Assembly: GCA_038250235.1 (NCBI GenBank)
Contig: JBBSCO010000021.1
Coordinates: 1 to 44,957 of the forward strand
DNA length: 44,957 nucleotides
Reading direction: 5' to 3'
From: JAAUTS01 sp038250235
Lineage (GTDB): Bacteria; Verrucomicrobiota; Verrucomicrobiia; Methylacidiphilales; JAAUTS01
Of this stretch, positions 25,652-33,876 are shown one piece after another. Position 1 is the first letter of the stretch; each line of letters opens with the position of its first letter. The notes under the pieces are model-generated. The model saw only the letters and a list, made by a program, of their open reading frames with translations. It had not been told where the DNA came from and made no database searches. A program made the translations under genes and the position numbers.

Positions 25652-27634
25652 GTGTCACGATTTTTGAACGGCCTGAACCCTGCCCAGCGCGAAGCTGTTA
25701 CGACAACCGAAGGACCGCTTCTGGTTTTGGCAGGTGCGGGCACTGGCAAAACCCGGGTCATCACGCACCGCATGGCCTACCTTATTGAAAAAGGTGTTCG
25801 GCCCGACCAGATCCTGGCTCTGACCTTCACCAACAAGGCGGCCCGCGAAATGAAAGAGCGTTTCACCAAACTGGTGGAGCCCATCGTGGATACCAAATCG
25901 CTAAAAGTGCTTTTTGCCGGAACCTTCCATTCGTTCTGCGTGCGTCTTTTGCGCCAATACATCGAGGAACTGGGCTACAAAAACAATTTCACTATCTACG
26001 ACGACGGCGACCAGCAGTCACTGCTACGGCAGGTCCTCAACCGTGCCGGAGGCAACCCGGCCGATGTCGGGAAATTTAAATTCCTCATCAGCCTGGCCAA
26101 GAACAAAGGACTACCGGCTCCAGACGCCAGTTCGGAAGCCCTGGCGCCGACGGTCTACCGTCACTACCAGGAAGAATTAAAGCTGAAAAACGCGGTGGAT
26201 TTTGATGACCTACTCGTGTTGGCCGTCCGGCTGTTGCGCGAATTTCCTGAAGTGCGCGAATCGGTTCGTCAGCGTATCCGCTACGCATTGGTGGACGAAT
26301 ATCAGGACACTAACTCGCTCCAGTTCGAAATCGTCCGCAGGATCGCTTCTGAAAACAACGACATCTGCGTTGTAGGAGACGATGACCAGAGCATTTATAG
26401 TTGGCGCGGTGCAGAGTCGGCCAACATCCTGGAATTCGACCGTAATTTTCCGGGGGCCAAAATCGTCAAGCTGGAGCAGAACTACCGTTGCACCCCGACC
26501 ATTCTCAAGGCAGCCAACGGAGTGATCAAAAACAATGCGCGCCGTCATGGCAAAACCCTCTGGGCCGATGGCCAGCCGGGCTTGCCGGTCAAACTGGTTA
26601 CAGCCAATGCGGACACGGAGGAGGCGGCCTGGCTGGTCGGTGACATCATGCGAATCCAGCGCGATGACCATCTGCGCTGGGAAAATTTTGCGGTTCTTTA
26701 CCGCGCCAACCACCTGTCCCGTGTTTTTGAGCAGGAACTCCGCCGGATGCGGATTCCCTATCAGGTCATCGGCGGAATGGAATTTTTTGAGCGGCGCGAG
26801 GTCAAGGACATGATCGCGTATCTTCAGGTGATCCTGAATCCCAACGATGACATCAGCCTGCTTCGGATCATCAACCTGCCACCGCGCGGGGTCGGGAAAA
26901 CCACGGTGGAAAACCTGATTGAAGTGAGTCGTCGCGACAAAAAGCCCATCTGGGAAGTCATGCAGACGGAAAGTGGGGGAAGAAGCCAGGCCGGGATCGA
27001 GCGTTTCATCAAACTACTGAGCTCCTACCACATCCGGGTGCGCCAGGAAACCTGCTGGTCGCAGATCTTCAGAGACCTGATTGCCGAGCTGGGCTTTTTC
27101 GAGGAATTGAAACGCACCTCGAAGGATGTGGAAGAGGCCCGCAGCCGTATTGAGAACGTGGAGGAGTTGGTTTCTGCCCTGGTGACGTTTGAGGAAAAGA
27201 AGGAAGGCAACCTGACGGACTTTGTCGACACCCTCCGGCTGGACACGAGCAAGAAGGATGAAAAAGAAGACGCCGGTTATGGAGTGACGCTCATGACCAT
27301 GCACGCGGCCAAGGGTCTGGAATTTCCCCATGTGTATATCGTGGGGGTGGAAGAAGGAACCTTGCCGCATGACCGCTCCAAACAGGAAGGGAACATCGAG
27401 GAGGAGAGGCGATTGTTTTATGTCGGGATCACGAGGGCCATGAAAGGTCTGGCCCTGAGCTTTTGCGCCACGCGCAAACGTTACGGTCAGAACATGCCCT
27501 GCCATCCCTCGTCGTTCCTGCTGGAATTACCTGACGATATTCTGGAACGAATCGATGCGGCGGCGGACACCGGACCGGTTCAGGCCGATGCAGCGGCGGA
27601 TCGGCTTAGTGCGCTCTGGGCCAAACTGGGTTAA
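25652..27634 (+). CDS. UvrD/PcrA/Rep-type superfamily I DNA helicase
   Basis: This 660-residue protein (from the GTG at 25652) has the SF1A motifs in order: the Q-motif LNPAQREAV, Walker A VLAGAGTGKTRVITHR, TFTNKAAREMKER, ALVDEYQDTN, VGDDDQSIYSWRGA, LEQNYRC, YGVTLMTMHAAKGLEF, and ERRLFYVGITRA. These helicases unwind DNA 3' to 5' in repair and replication restart. The sequence after motif VI is short and lacks the long PcrA C-terminal extension, so it resembles Rep in size. An in-frame TTG at 25592 is also possible, but the GTG places the N-terminus (SRFLNGLNPAQ) as in other PcrA proteins. A likely terminator follows 20 bp after the stop. Confidence 0.95.
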   Translation: MSRFLNGLNPAQREAVTTTEGPLLVLAGAGTGKTRVITHRMAYLIEKGVRPDQILALTFTNKAAREMKERFTKLVEPIVDTKSLKVLFAGTFHSFCVRLLRQYIEELGYKNNFTIYDDGDQQSLLRQVLNRAGGNPADVGKFKFLISLAKNKGLPAPDASSEALAPTVYRHYQEELKLKNAVDFDDLLVLAVRLLREFPEVRESVRQRIRYALVDEYQDTNSLQFEIVRRIASENNDICVVGDDDQSIYSWRGAESANILEFDRNFPGAKIVKLEQNYRCTPTILKAANGVIKNNARRHGKTLWADGQPGLPVKLVTANADTEEAAWLVGDIMRIQRDDHLRWENFAVLYRANHLSRVFEQELRRMRIPYQVIGGMEFFERREVKDMIAYLQVILNPNDDISLLRIINLPPRGVGKTTVENLIEVSRRDKKPIWEVMQTESGGRSQAGIERFIKLLSSYHIRVRQETCWSQIFRDLIAELGFFEELKRTSKDVEEARSRIENVEELVSALVTFEEKKEGNLTDFVDTLRLDTSKKDEKEDAGYGVTLMTMHAAKGLEFPHVYIVGVEEGTLPHDRSKQEGNIEEERRLFYVGITRAMKGLALSFCATRKRYGQNMPCHPSSFLLELPDDILERIDAAADTGPVQADAAADRLSALWAKLG

Positions 27635-27653
27635 CGGCAGGTTCGCTTGAAAT

Positions 27654-27687
27654 GAAGAGTGAACCATTGTTAGCTTCACTCTTTCGT
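27654..27687 (+). terminator. Probable intrinsic terminator after the helicase gene
   Basis: A 9-bp perfect stem AAGAGTGAA / TTCACTCTT with an 11-nt loop is followed by a short TCGTT run. The U-tract is weak, so termination efficiency is uncertain. Confidence 0.55.
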
Positions 27688-27718
27688 TACAGCCGGTTGG
27701 GTGGTTGGGGGGCTTGTT

Positions 27719-28201
27719 TCATTTCCTGGCAGCGTAAGCTTTTCCGTTGAAAGAGGCGGCCTTGGAGGCGACGGTTTTGCGGACATGGGCGGAGGTGTCC
27801 ATGCCAGCGATGAAGGTGGACCACTCCTGGGAGTTGTTGCCTTTGAGCCAGATGGGTTTCCAGGTCATGTTGTCCACGCCGTAGTAGCGCCCACGTGAAT
27901 CCTTAAAGACGACCACGGCATGGGCACCTTGTTCGCCGGAAAGGCCGGTGAGCTTGCTCCAGTCAAAACTGACACGGTAAGCTACGACGCCGGCGGCGTT
28001 CATTTTGGCAAAGAGGGCGTTCGCGTAAGTGGCGCATTTACCGATCTGATTTTTGCCGGGAATGGAACGGTCTTTGGCCAGTTTCATGCCGAAGCCATCG
28101 GCCTGAAGGGAAGAGGTGGAGAGAAGGACGACGAATAAAAAACAGATGAAGGTATCAACCCCCAGGGGATTGATCCCGGATTTCTTGGTCATTGTTTTCA
28201 T
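27719..28201 (-). CDS. Secreted transglutaminase-like cysteine protein
   Basis: This 160-residue protein has an N-terminal signal peptide (FICFLFVVLLSTSSLQA, cleavage probably after LQA). The mature part has a Cys-His-Asp order typical of the papain/transglutaminase fold: IGKCATYANALF, GAHAVVVF and YYGVDNM, with conserved aromatic residues around WSKLTGL. The family includes proteases and cross-linking enzymes. The substrate is unknown. It converges with the helicase gene. Confidence 0.7.
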   Translation of the reverse strand: MKTMTKKSGINPLGVDTFICFLFVVLLSTSSLQADGFGMKLAKDRSIPGKNQIGKCATYANALFAKMNAAGVVAYRVSFDWSKLTGLSGEQGAHAVVVFKDSRGRYYGVDNMTWKPIWLKGNNSQEWSTFIAGMDTSAHVRKTVASKAASFNGKAYAARK

Positions 28202-28408
28202 GCTTTGTGTTAATGCATACTCCGCGCCAACTCAAAAATAATCTACATAAGCAACTGCCCATCAAAGGCATGTGTAAAATACACTAACGATAAGTTAGTC
28301 CAGAAGGAGGTGTCTGTCAAGTCAATTGCTCGCCGGGTAAACAGATTTTCGGGAAAAAACGAAACACCAAGTAAATGCGTCGAAATGGTTACATTGTCGG
28401 TCTTGTTG

Positions 28409-29214
28409 TCAATCCAAGGTCTTGCGATACATCCGGGAGCCGGCGGTTATGACGACGATGCTGAAGAGGAGAATGGGCCAAAGGTGCCAGCCGGTTTTCG
28501 GGGATGCTGTTTCCTTTCAGCATGATGCCCCGCACGATCCGCAGAAAATAAGTCAGGGCCAGGAAACTACCGATCCACTGCGCCCACTCCGGCATGCTGC
28601 GGAAGGGGAACATAAAGCCTGACAAGAGAAGCAAAGGTAAAGAAAGAAGGTGGCCATCTGGATGGCCTGAAGTTGGTTTCCGGGCAATGGTGGAAAAAAG
28701 TATTCCCATGGAAAGATTGGCCGCGATGAAGAAAAAGGCGGCTATGATCAACAAGAGAATGCTTCCTTGGAAGGGGACATGGAAAATGAGGGTGGCCACC
28801 AGCATGATCAAGCCGACCTGGACGTAACCAACCAGAATATAAGGAACTATTTTTCCGATCATGACTTCAAAGGGTTTTGCCGGGGTGGCCAAGAGGGTTT
28901 CCATGGTGCCGCGCTCCCGCCCGCGGGCATCGTCGCTGTAAATAATAGGAGGTGTGTACTCGGCCTGGGAAGAAGGATAGTATATGGCTGCGGTAAGATC
29001 CTGGTCACCACCCAAGATTTTCAAGCGAAGGGCTTGGCCGGGCTGAAGTTGAGCCGGGGTGGAGGCATTGGCGAAAAAACGGATCTTGATGGATGTATTC
29101 GCCGTTAACGTAGCCTCGAAAAACCGTTTCTTTCCAAGGGCGGTGATTCCAGCTTCAGCTGAGAAGAATCAGAATCAAGAGGGTCCCAAGAACAGGAAGC
29201 CGTAGCTTTTTCAT
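28409..29214 (-). pseudogene. Collapsed HlyD / ABC-2 permease export operon remnant
   Basis: Reading the minus strand from an ATG at 29214 gives MKKLRLPVLGTLLILILLS, a membrane-fusion-protein-like N-terminus, then a TGA. Later, in another frame, comes AQLQPGQALRLKI, resembling a HlyD-type C-terminal part. From about 28950 it reads into the C-terminal half of an ABC-2 permease (GRERGTMETLLATP, IGKIVPYILVGYVQVGLIML, SGFMFPFRSMPEWAQWIG, YFLRIVRGIMLKG). Compensating frameshifts occur near 28676 and 28640, and another near 28500. The original C-terminus is recovered only in another frame, as WPILLFSIVVITAGSRMYRK followed by TLD and a stop at 28409. The intervening ABC ATPase and the permease N-terminus are missing. 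The operon was therefore lost by deletion and point indels. Confidence 0.8.
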
Positions 29215-29422
29215 CGGACTTCAAAATAAGGGATTACGGATGGACTGCGAAGGAAATCGGAACCTTGCAAGGTGCCGGTTAATGAGCGTCGAACCGTGCA
29301 TTTGGCCCAAGCGCAGCATGGTAGTTTCGTCAGGGAACCACTTCATTTCCCCTGGTAGAGGACATGTAGGGAGTCTTTGGCACAGATGATGCGCGTAACA
29401 ATGGTTAACAAGGATAATATTT

Positions 29423-29767
29423 ATGAAAAAAGCACTGAAACGTTTCTTATGGATAGGGATTTTGACCTCGGGGTTGGCTATTACCGGGACGACAGATCTT
29501 CAAGCCCAGGTTCTGACCAAAGACACCAATTCCGGACCATCCCTTTCGCCCACCAATCAACCACCCATAAACAAAGACACGTCAAAACTCGAGAGATCGC
29601 CATCCGGCGTATTGAATGTTCGCCGTGGAAGTTCAGACAGGGCATTGAGGTCTTCTAACGGCGTGTTGCGTGTGGATCGGAATACGGTGCGCGGTCCTGA
29701 TTCCCGCCTGCCTGAAAAGGTGAGGCCTGAGACACCTCAGAATGTGCTAAAAAAGAAGGTGCTTTAA
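29423..29767 (+). CDS. Small exported protein of unknown function
   Basis: This 114-residue protein has a typical signal peptide (MKKALKRFLWIGILTSGLAI, cleavage near LQA-Q). The mature part is polar, rich in Ser, Pro, Arg and Asn, with a twice-repeated motif SGVLNVRRGSSDRA / NGVLRVDRNTVRG. It has no recognised domain. Its last codons overlap the 3' end of aroD on the other strand by 4 bp. Confidence 0.65.
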   Translation: MKKALKRFLWIGILTSGLAITGTTDLQAQVLTKDTNSGPSLSPTNQPPINKDTSKLERSPSGVLNVRRGSSDRALRSSNGVLRVDRNTVRGPDSRLPEKVRPETPQNVLKKKVL

Positions 29768-30462
29768 ACCAGCCAGGGAAGTTTGGCGGCGACTTCTTTG
29801 ATAGAAGGTTGTGCCTTGGCTGCCGGGGCATCCAGGTAACCGTAAACCATTTTCGATCCGAGGCTTGGAAGAACGATGCGTGAGATTTCGGCCTGGGGCC
29901 CCAATGCCATGAGGCCGATCCGTAGCTTGGGATGATCCAGAAGCAGGCGGACGAGAACCCCTAGATCGTCGCGGGTGCGGGCCAGAGATGCGATTTTATA
30001 GGCCTGAACCCGGTATTCCCGTAAATTTTCCAGCCAGCGCAGAGCACGGCCGTAAGTGATTTTCCGGGTGACAGAATGTGCTGAAAGAATGACGCCTTTC
30101 TTTTGGTTGCGAGCAGCCTGGAGGACGTCGCCGACCAAGTCGAGGTTCTGCACCTCCAGATCAATCGCATCAACGTGGGGGATCAACTGCATGAAAAGAT
30201 TGACGCGTTCAGTTGATTTCCAGGGGTGCATGCCGCCTTCGCGGGTGGTGCGGAGCGTTAGGAGAACGCGGTTTTTGCGTTTGGCCAGGTGAACAATCAA
30301 CTGCTCTGCTGTGACACCCGCATGATAGAGGGCATCATAGCGGACTTCAATGAGATCGGTATTCGGCTGGGGCTGGGCCAGAAGGCGAAGGCCTTCCGGG
30401 GTGATGAGGGTTCCGATAAACAGGCAGGGCTTGGACCATTTGATTCGCTTTAACATAAACAT
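29764..30462 (-). CDS. aroD: Type I 3-dehydroquinate dehydratase
   Basis: This 232-residue protein has the class I dehydroquinase active-site set: EVRYD (Glu39, Arg41), LLTLRTTREGG, AIDLEVQ, the catalytic His129 in ILSAHS, the Schiff-base Lys156 in QAYKIAS, and the C-terminal APAAKAQPS loop. It removes water from 3-dehydroquinate in the shikimate pathway. No other aro gene is nearby. An ATG two codons inside (30456) is an alternative start. Confidence 0.92.
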   Translation of the reverse strand: MFMLKRIKWSKPCLFIGTLITPEGLRLLAQPQPNTDLIEVRYDALYHAGVTAEQLIVHLAKRKNRVLLTLRTTREGGMHPWKSTERVNLFMQLIPHVDAIDLEVQNLDLVGDVLQAARNQKKGVILSAHSVTRKITYGRALRWLENLREYRVQAYKIASLARTRDDLGVLVRLLLDHPKLRIGLMALGPQAEISRIVLPSLGSKMVYGYLDAPAAKAQPSIKEVAAKLPWLV

Positions 30463-30609
30463 CAGAACGTAAAGATCAGCGTTGAGGTCGTCTAGGGCGA
30501 ATTTAAGGTAATGTGAATAAGGAAAGTTGTTGGTTGGAAGGGTGATGAGCCCGATCCTCAGAAGTGGGGAACAGGGCGACGTGACTTCCTGCGACGAAAA
30601 AAGAGCAAC

Positions 30610-31212
30610 CTACTGCGGATATTCCTGGCACAGACTGATGGCCAGAATGTGTAATCTTTGGCTCAAACTGGGGGTTTCCAGAAGCTGCTGCTTCCGCTCG
30701 GGATGTTTGATGAAGCTGCCGGCGATGATATCAACGAGCATATTGAAATCTTTGATTTCGGACAAGAATTGCCGCAATTCCTGGGGAAGGGTCTCTGTGA
30801 GATCCTGAATATGGTCGACCTGCTCCAAGATCTTGGTGGCCAAGGCTTCATTTTCGACGGTATCCACCTCTTCTTCGAGCTCCTCAATTTGAATCGGTTT
30901 ACCGATAAAGTATGGATTTTTTAGGGTGAATTCCTCAAAACGTGCGCGGCAAACACCCTGGAGGATGAGGTTGGAGGTGCCGTCCTGATTTTCGACACAG
31001 GCCCGGATCAGGCCGATTCCGCAAACTTCACGGGGAAGAATCTCTCTCCCCTTTTTTCGGGGTTGGGTCAAGGCAAACATCCGATCACCTTCCAGAGCTT
31101 TGCTCAACATCAGGCGATACCGGGGTTCAAAAATATGCAAAGGAACCAGGTTGTGGGGAAAAAAGACAACATCAGGCAGAACCATAATCCCAAGTTCCTC
31201 TGGCAACGTCAT
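30610..31212 (-). CDS. Lon N-terminal (substrate-binding) domain protein
   Basis: This 200-residue protein is a stand-alone Lon N-domain. It has FFPHNLVPLHIFEPRY, then MLSKALEGDRMFALTQP, VCGIGLIRACVENQDGTSN and the helical part EILEQVDHIQDLTETLP-like to the end. No ATPase or protease domain follows. Such proteins may recognise unfolded or specific substrates, or act as adaptors. It is divergent from mreB, with a 189-bp gap. Confidence 0.9.
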   Translation of the reverse strand: MTLPEELGIMVLPDVVFFPHNLVPLHIFEPRYRLMLSKALEGDRMFALTQPRKKGREILPREVCGIGLIRACVENQDGTSNLILQGVCRARFEEFTLKNPYFIGKPIQIEELEEEVDTVENEALATKILEQVDHIQDLTETLPQELRQFLSEIKDFNMLVDIIAGSFIKHPERKQQLLETPSLSQRLHILAISLCQEYPQ

Positions 31213-31354
31213 GTCTTTAACTTACCCAAAGAACGTGCCAGAGCAAACGAGTTACGAATAAAGTAAAAAATTTCCTGTCAGAGCCGCCCTTTTTCTTGCG
31301 ATAGTCTTTTGCAGGCAGTCCGGACAGTTGTCTCCCTCGAAAGGTATTTGAGGG

Positions 31355-31381
31355 TTGACTCGAACAATGACTGACTATAGT
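31355..31381 (+). promoter_or_regulatory. Candidate promoter of the mreB operon
   Basis: TTGACT at 31355-31360 and TATAGT at 31376-31381 each match the sigma-70 consensus at five of six positions. The spacer is 15 bp, shorter than usual. It lies 20 bp before the mreB start. Confidence 0.4.
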
Positions 31382-31401
31382 AAAGAAACTTTCATAACAT
31401 C

Positions 31402-32439
31402 GTGATTAATAGATTTTTAGGACTCTTTTCAAGCGACATCGGAATTGATCTCGGAACAGCCAATACCTTGGTTTACGTCAAGGATCGGGGCATTGTTTTG
31501 CGTGAACCTTCCGTCGTCGCGGTGCAACAAGGAACGAAACATGTTTTGGCTGTCGGCGACGAGGCCAAACGGATGCTCGGCAGAACGCCCGGTAACATCA
31601 TTGCCATCCGGCCATTGAAAGATGGCGTCATCTCTGACTTCGAGATCACGGAGGAAATGCTCAAGCAATTCATTCGGAAAGTCCACAAAGGGCGTGGATT
31701 TTTCGCTCCGCGCCCCCGCGTGGTCATCGCCGTTCCCTCCGGGATTACCGAAGTGGAGAAACGCGCGGTGCGTGAGTCCGCTTACCATGCCGGAGCCCGT
31801 CTCGTTACTTTGATCGAGGAACCCATGGCGGCTGCGATCGGCGTGGGTCTACCCGTGCAGGAAGCCGCTGGCAACATGATTGTGGACATCGGGGGAGGCA
31901 CCACGGAAGTGGCTATTATTTCATTGGCAGGTATTGTTTTCAGCCGCAGTATCCGTGTGGCCGGAGACGAGCTTGACGAAGCCATTGTCAATTACATGAA
32001 GCGTGCCTATAATCTGGTCATCGGGGAGCGCACGTCCGAGGATATCAAGATCAAGATCGGCTCGGCCTATCCCATGGAAAAGGAAACAAGCATGGAAGTG
32101 CGCGGACGCGACCTCGTGGCAGGTCTGCCCAAGACTTTAACTGTAACATCGCAGGAAATTCGTGAGGCTTTGCTGGATCCGATCTCCACCATTGTGGAAT
32201 CGGTCCGTATCAGTCTCGAGCGTTGCCCGCCGGAACTCTCTGCCGACCTGGTCGAGCGGGGTATTGTTCTTGCCGGTGGGGGGGCGTTGCTGCGCGGAAT
32301 GGATCGATTGATTGCCGAGGAAACCGGTTTACCGGTTTATGTGGCGGAAGATCCTCTCAGCGCTGTGGCCGAAGGCACGGGCAAAGTTTTACAGGAACTG
32401 GATTTCCTGACCAAGTTTACTTCTGCCGACCTGCGCTGA
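31402..32439 (+). CDS. mreB: Rod shape-determining actin homologue MreB
   Basis: This 345-residue protein has the MreB actin-fold motifs: SDIGIDLGTANTLVYV (phosphate 1), VVAVPSG-like VIAVPSGITEVEKRAV, EEPMAAAIGVGLP, MIVDIGGGTTEVAIISL (phosphate 2) and IVLAGGGALLRGMD (adenosine). It forms membrane-bound filaments that direct lateral cell-wall synthesis. The start is the GTG at 31402, the only good start before the first motif, with a weak AAAGAAA leader. It heads an operon mreB-mreC-mreD-mrdA-rodA-rng on one strand with short gaps. Confidence 0.98.
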   Translation: MINRFLGLFSSDIGIDLGTANTLVYVKDRGIVLREPSVVAVQQGTKHVLAVGDEAKRMLGRTPGNIIAIRPLKDGVISDFEITEEMLKQFIRKVHKGRGFFAPRPRVVIAVPSGITEVEKRAVRESAYHAGARLVTLIEEPMAAAIGVGLPVQEAAGNMIVDIGGGTTEVAIISLAGIVFSRSIRVAGDELDEAIVNYMKRAYNLVIGERTSEDIKIKIGSAYPMEKETSMEVRGRDLVAGLPKTLTVTSQEIREALLDPISTIVESVRISLERCPPELSADLVERGIVLAGGGALLRGMDRLIAEETGLPVYVAEDPLSAVAEGTGKVLQELDFLTKFTSADLR

Positions 32440-32501
32440 TCCTCTTATCCACTTCTAAAACTTTAACTTTTGGTTTAAGGGAAAACAATCGGGCGTTTGT
32501 C

Positions 32502-33338
32502 ATGTCTAGACCGATCTATTACATCGGAGCTCTGGTCATAGTGGCTTTGGCCATTCTGGGTTACTTCCTTCCGGGCGGCTTGAAGGAAAAGATCGCCCAC
32601 GGCTCCATTGTTGTTTCCTCTCCCGTGCAACGTTCCCTTGGCTGGGTGCAGCAACGTTTTTTCGGAGCTCGCGGAGGTCTGAAGAATGTCGAGGATCTGC
32701 GCAAGGAAAACCAATATCTCAAAGAAATAAACGCCAAACTGGCGTCAGAAAACCTGATCTTGTCCGGGTTACAGAAAGAAAACGGACGTCTGAAAGAGCT
32801 GTTGGCTTTCCGGAATGATTCCGGGTTCAAGCTTCTGGCTGGACGCGTGATTCAGCGTGACCCCTCTAACTGGTGGGATGCGGTCATTATCAACAGGGGT
32901 TACAAAGACGACCTGGAACTTGCTGCAGATCAGCCGGTCATCAGTCCGCGCGGTGTCGTGGGTAAGACGACCGAAGTCGGGCCTTACACAACCCGTGTGA
33001 TCCTGCTGGTGGATGAGAACTGCAAGGTGTCGGCTGTGACAGAAAGCAGCCGGGCCCAGGGTATTATTTCCGGGGGGGCCGCCATGAACAACACTCCTGG
33101 TGCCGCCTGCCGTTTTTCCTTTGTGCCGCGTGAAACGGAGTTCGCGGTCGGGGAACGGGTTTTCACTTCCGGACTGGGAGGTATTTTCCCGGCCAATCTT
33201 CTGATCGGAGTGGTCTCGGAGGCTCCGCCTTTGGCCGCCGACAGAAATTTCGGACTTTATCGCGAGGGCGTGGTGCAGCCTACGGCCGATCTGAACAGCC
33301 TGCAGGAAGTTTTCATTATTCTGGGAGTCAAGAATTGA
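32502..33338 (+). CDS. mreC: Cell shape-determining protein MreC
   Basis: From the ATG at 32502 the protein has 278 residues. It has one N-terminal membrane helix (about residues 6-24), a coiled coil (NVEDLRKENQYLKEINAKLA, continuing through NGRLKELLAF), and the two extracytoplasmic beta domains of MreC: AGRVIQRDPSNWWDAVIINR, VISPRGVVGKTTEV, RAQGIISGG and VGERVFTSGLGGIFPANLLI. It links MreB filaments to the synthases. It is 62 bp after mreB, and mreD starts 13 bp after its stop. Confidence 0.95.
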   Translation: MSRPIYYIGALVIVALAILGYFLPGGLKEKIAHGSIVVSSPVQRSLGWVQQRFFGARGGLKNVEDLRKENQYLKEINAKLASENLILSGLQKENGRLKELLAFRNDSGFKLLAGRVIQRDPSNWWDAVIINRGYKDDLELAADQPVISPRGVVGKTTEVGPYTTRVILLVDENCKVSAVTESSRAQGIISGGAAMNNTPGAACRFSFVPRETEFAVGERVFTSGLGGIFPANLLIGVVSEAPPLAADRNFGLYREGVVQPTADLNSLQEVFIILGVKN

Positions 33339-33351
33339 GGGGTAATCCGTC

Positions 33352-33876
33352 ATGCTTTGCGCGTCGCTGATGCTGTTGATTTTTTGCGTGCTGCTTTACT
33401 CCCAGCCCTTTGCTCCCATGTTATGGGGTCACGAAAACTGGCTGCTGAATCTGACGCCCATCCTGGTGACTTACACGGCCCTCCGCGCGCGCGAGTTTTC
33501 CCTGATGCTGTTCCTCATTCTCGGAGGTCTTCTGCATGATCTGTTGCTGATGAATTATGTGGGCATGGGGCCATTGCTCTGGGGATTGGTGGCATTCATT
33601 GTGCGCAGCCAGAAATCATGGGTGGAGGGTGGCAATTGGTTGTTTCTGGTCATGATAACCTTTGTTGCGTCCTTTGCCTATCTTTCCCTGGATAGGCTTT
33701 TCTTCTTGATCTCGGAAGGGTTCTGGTCATGGAACCTGAAATTAAGTTTTGAAATTCTGAAACTTTCAACAGTGAACGCTCTGCTTTGCCTGCCGGCATT
33801 CCTGCTGTTGGACCGCCTTCTGGGCCGCCCATCCAGAGGTGAACGCGGAGCGTATTACGCCCATGCTCATCGATAA
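33352..33876 (+). CDS. mreD: Rod shape-determining membrane protein MreD
   Basis: This 174-residue protein is hydrophobic, with five or so membrane helices (LMLLIFCVLLYS, LTPILVTYTALRA, LMLFLILGGLLHDLL, NWLFLVMITFVASFAYL, and a final LLCLPAFLLLDRLLG). The GLLHDLL motif is typical of MreD. Sequence conservation in MreD is low, so context is the main support: it lies between mreC and mrdA. A GAGGGG ribosome site overlaps the mreC stop, suggesting coupled translation. Its 3' end overlaps mrdA by 14 bp. Confidence 0.85.
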   Translation: MLCASLMLLIFCVLLYSQPFAPMLWGHENWLLNLTPILVTYTALRAREFSLMLFLILGGLLHDLLLMNYVGMGPLLWGLVAFIVRSQKSWVEGGNWLFLVMITFVASFAYLSLDRLFFLISEGFWSWNLKLSFEILKLSTVNALLCLPAFLLLDRLLGRPSRGERGAYYAHAHR

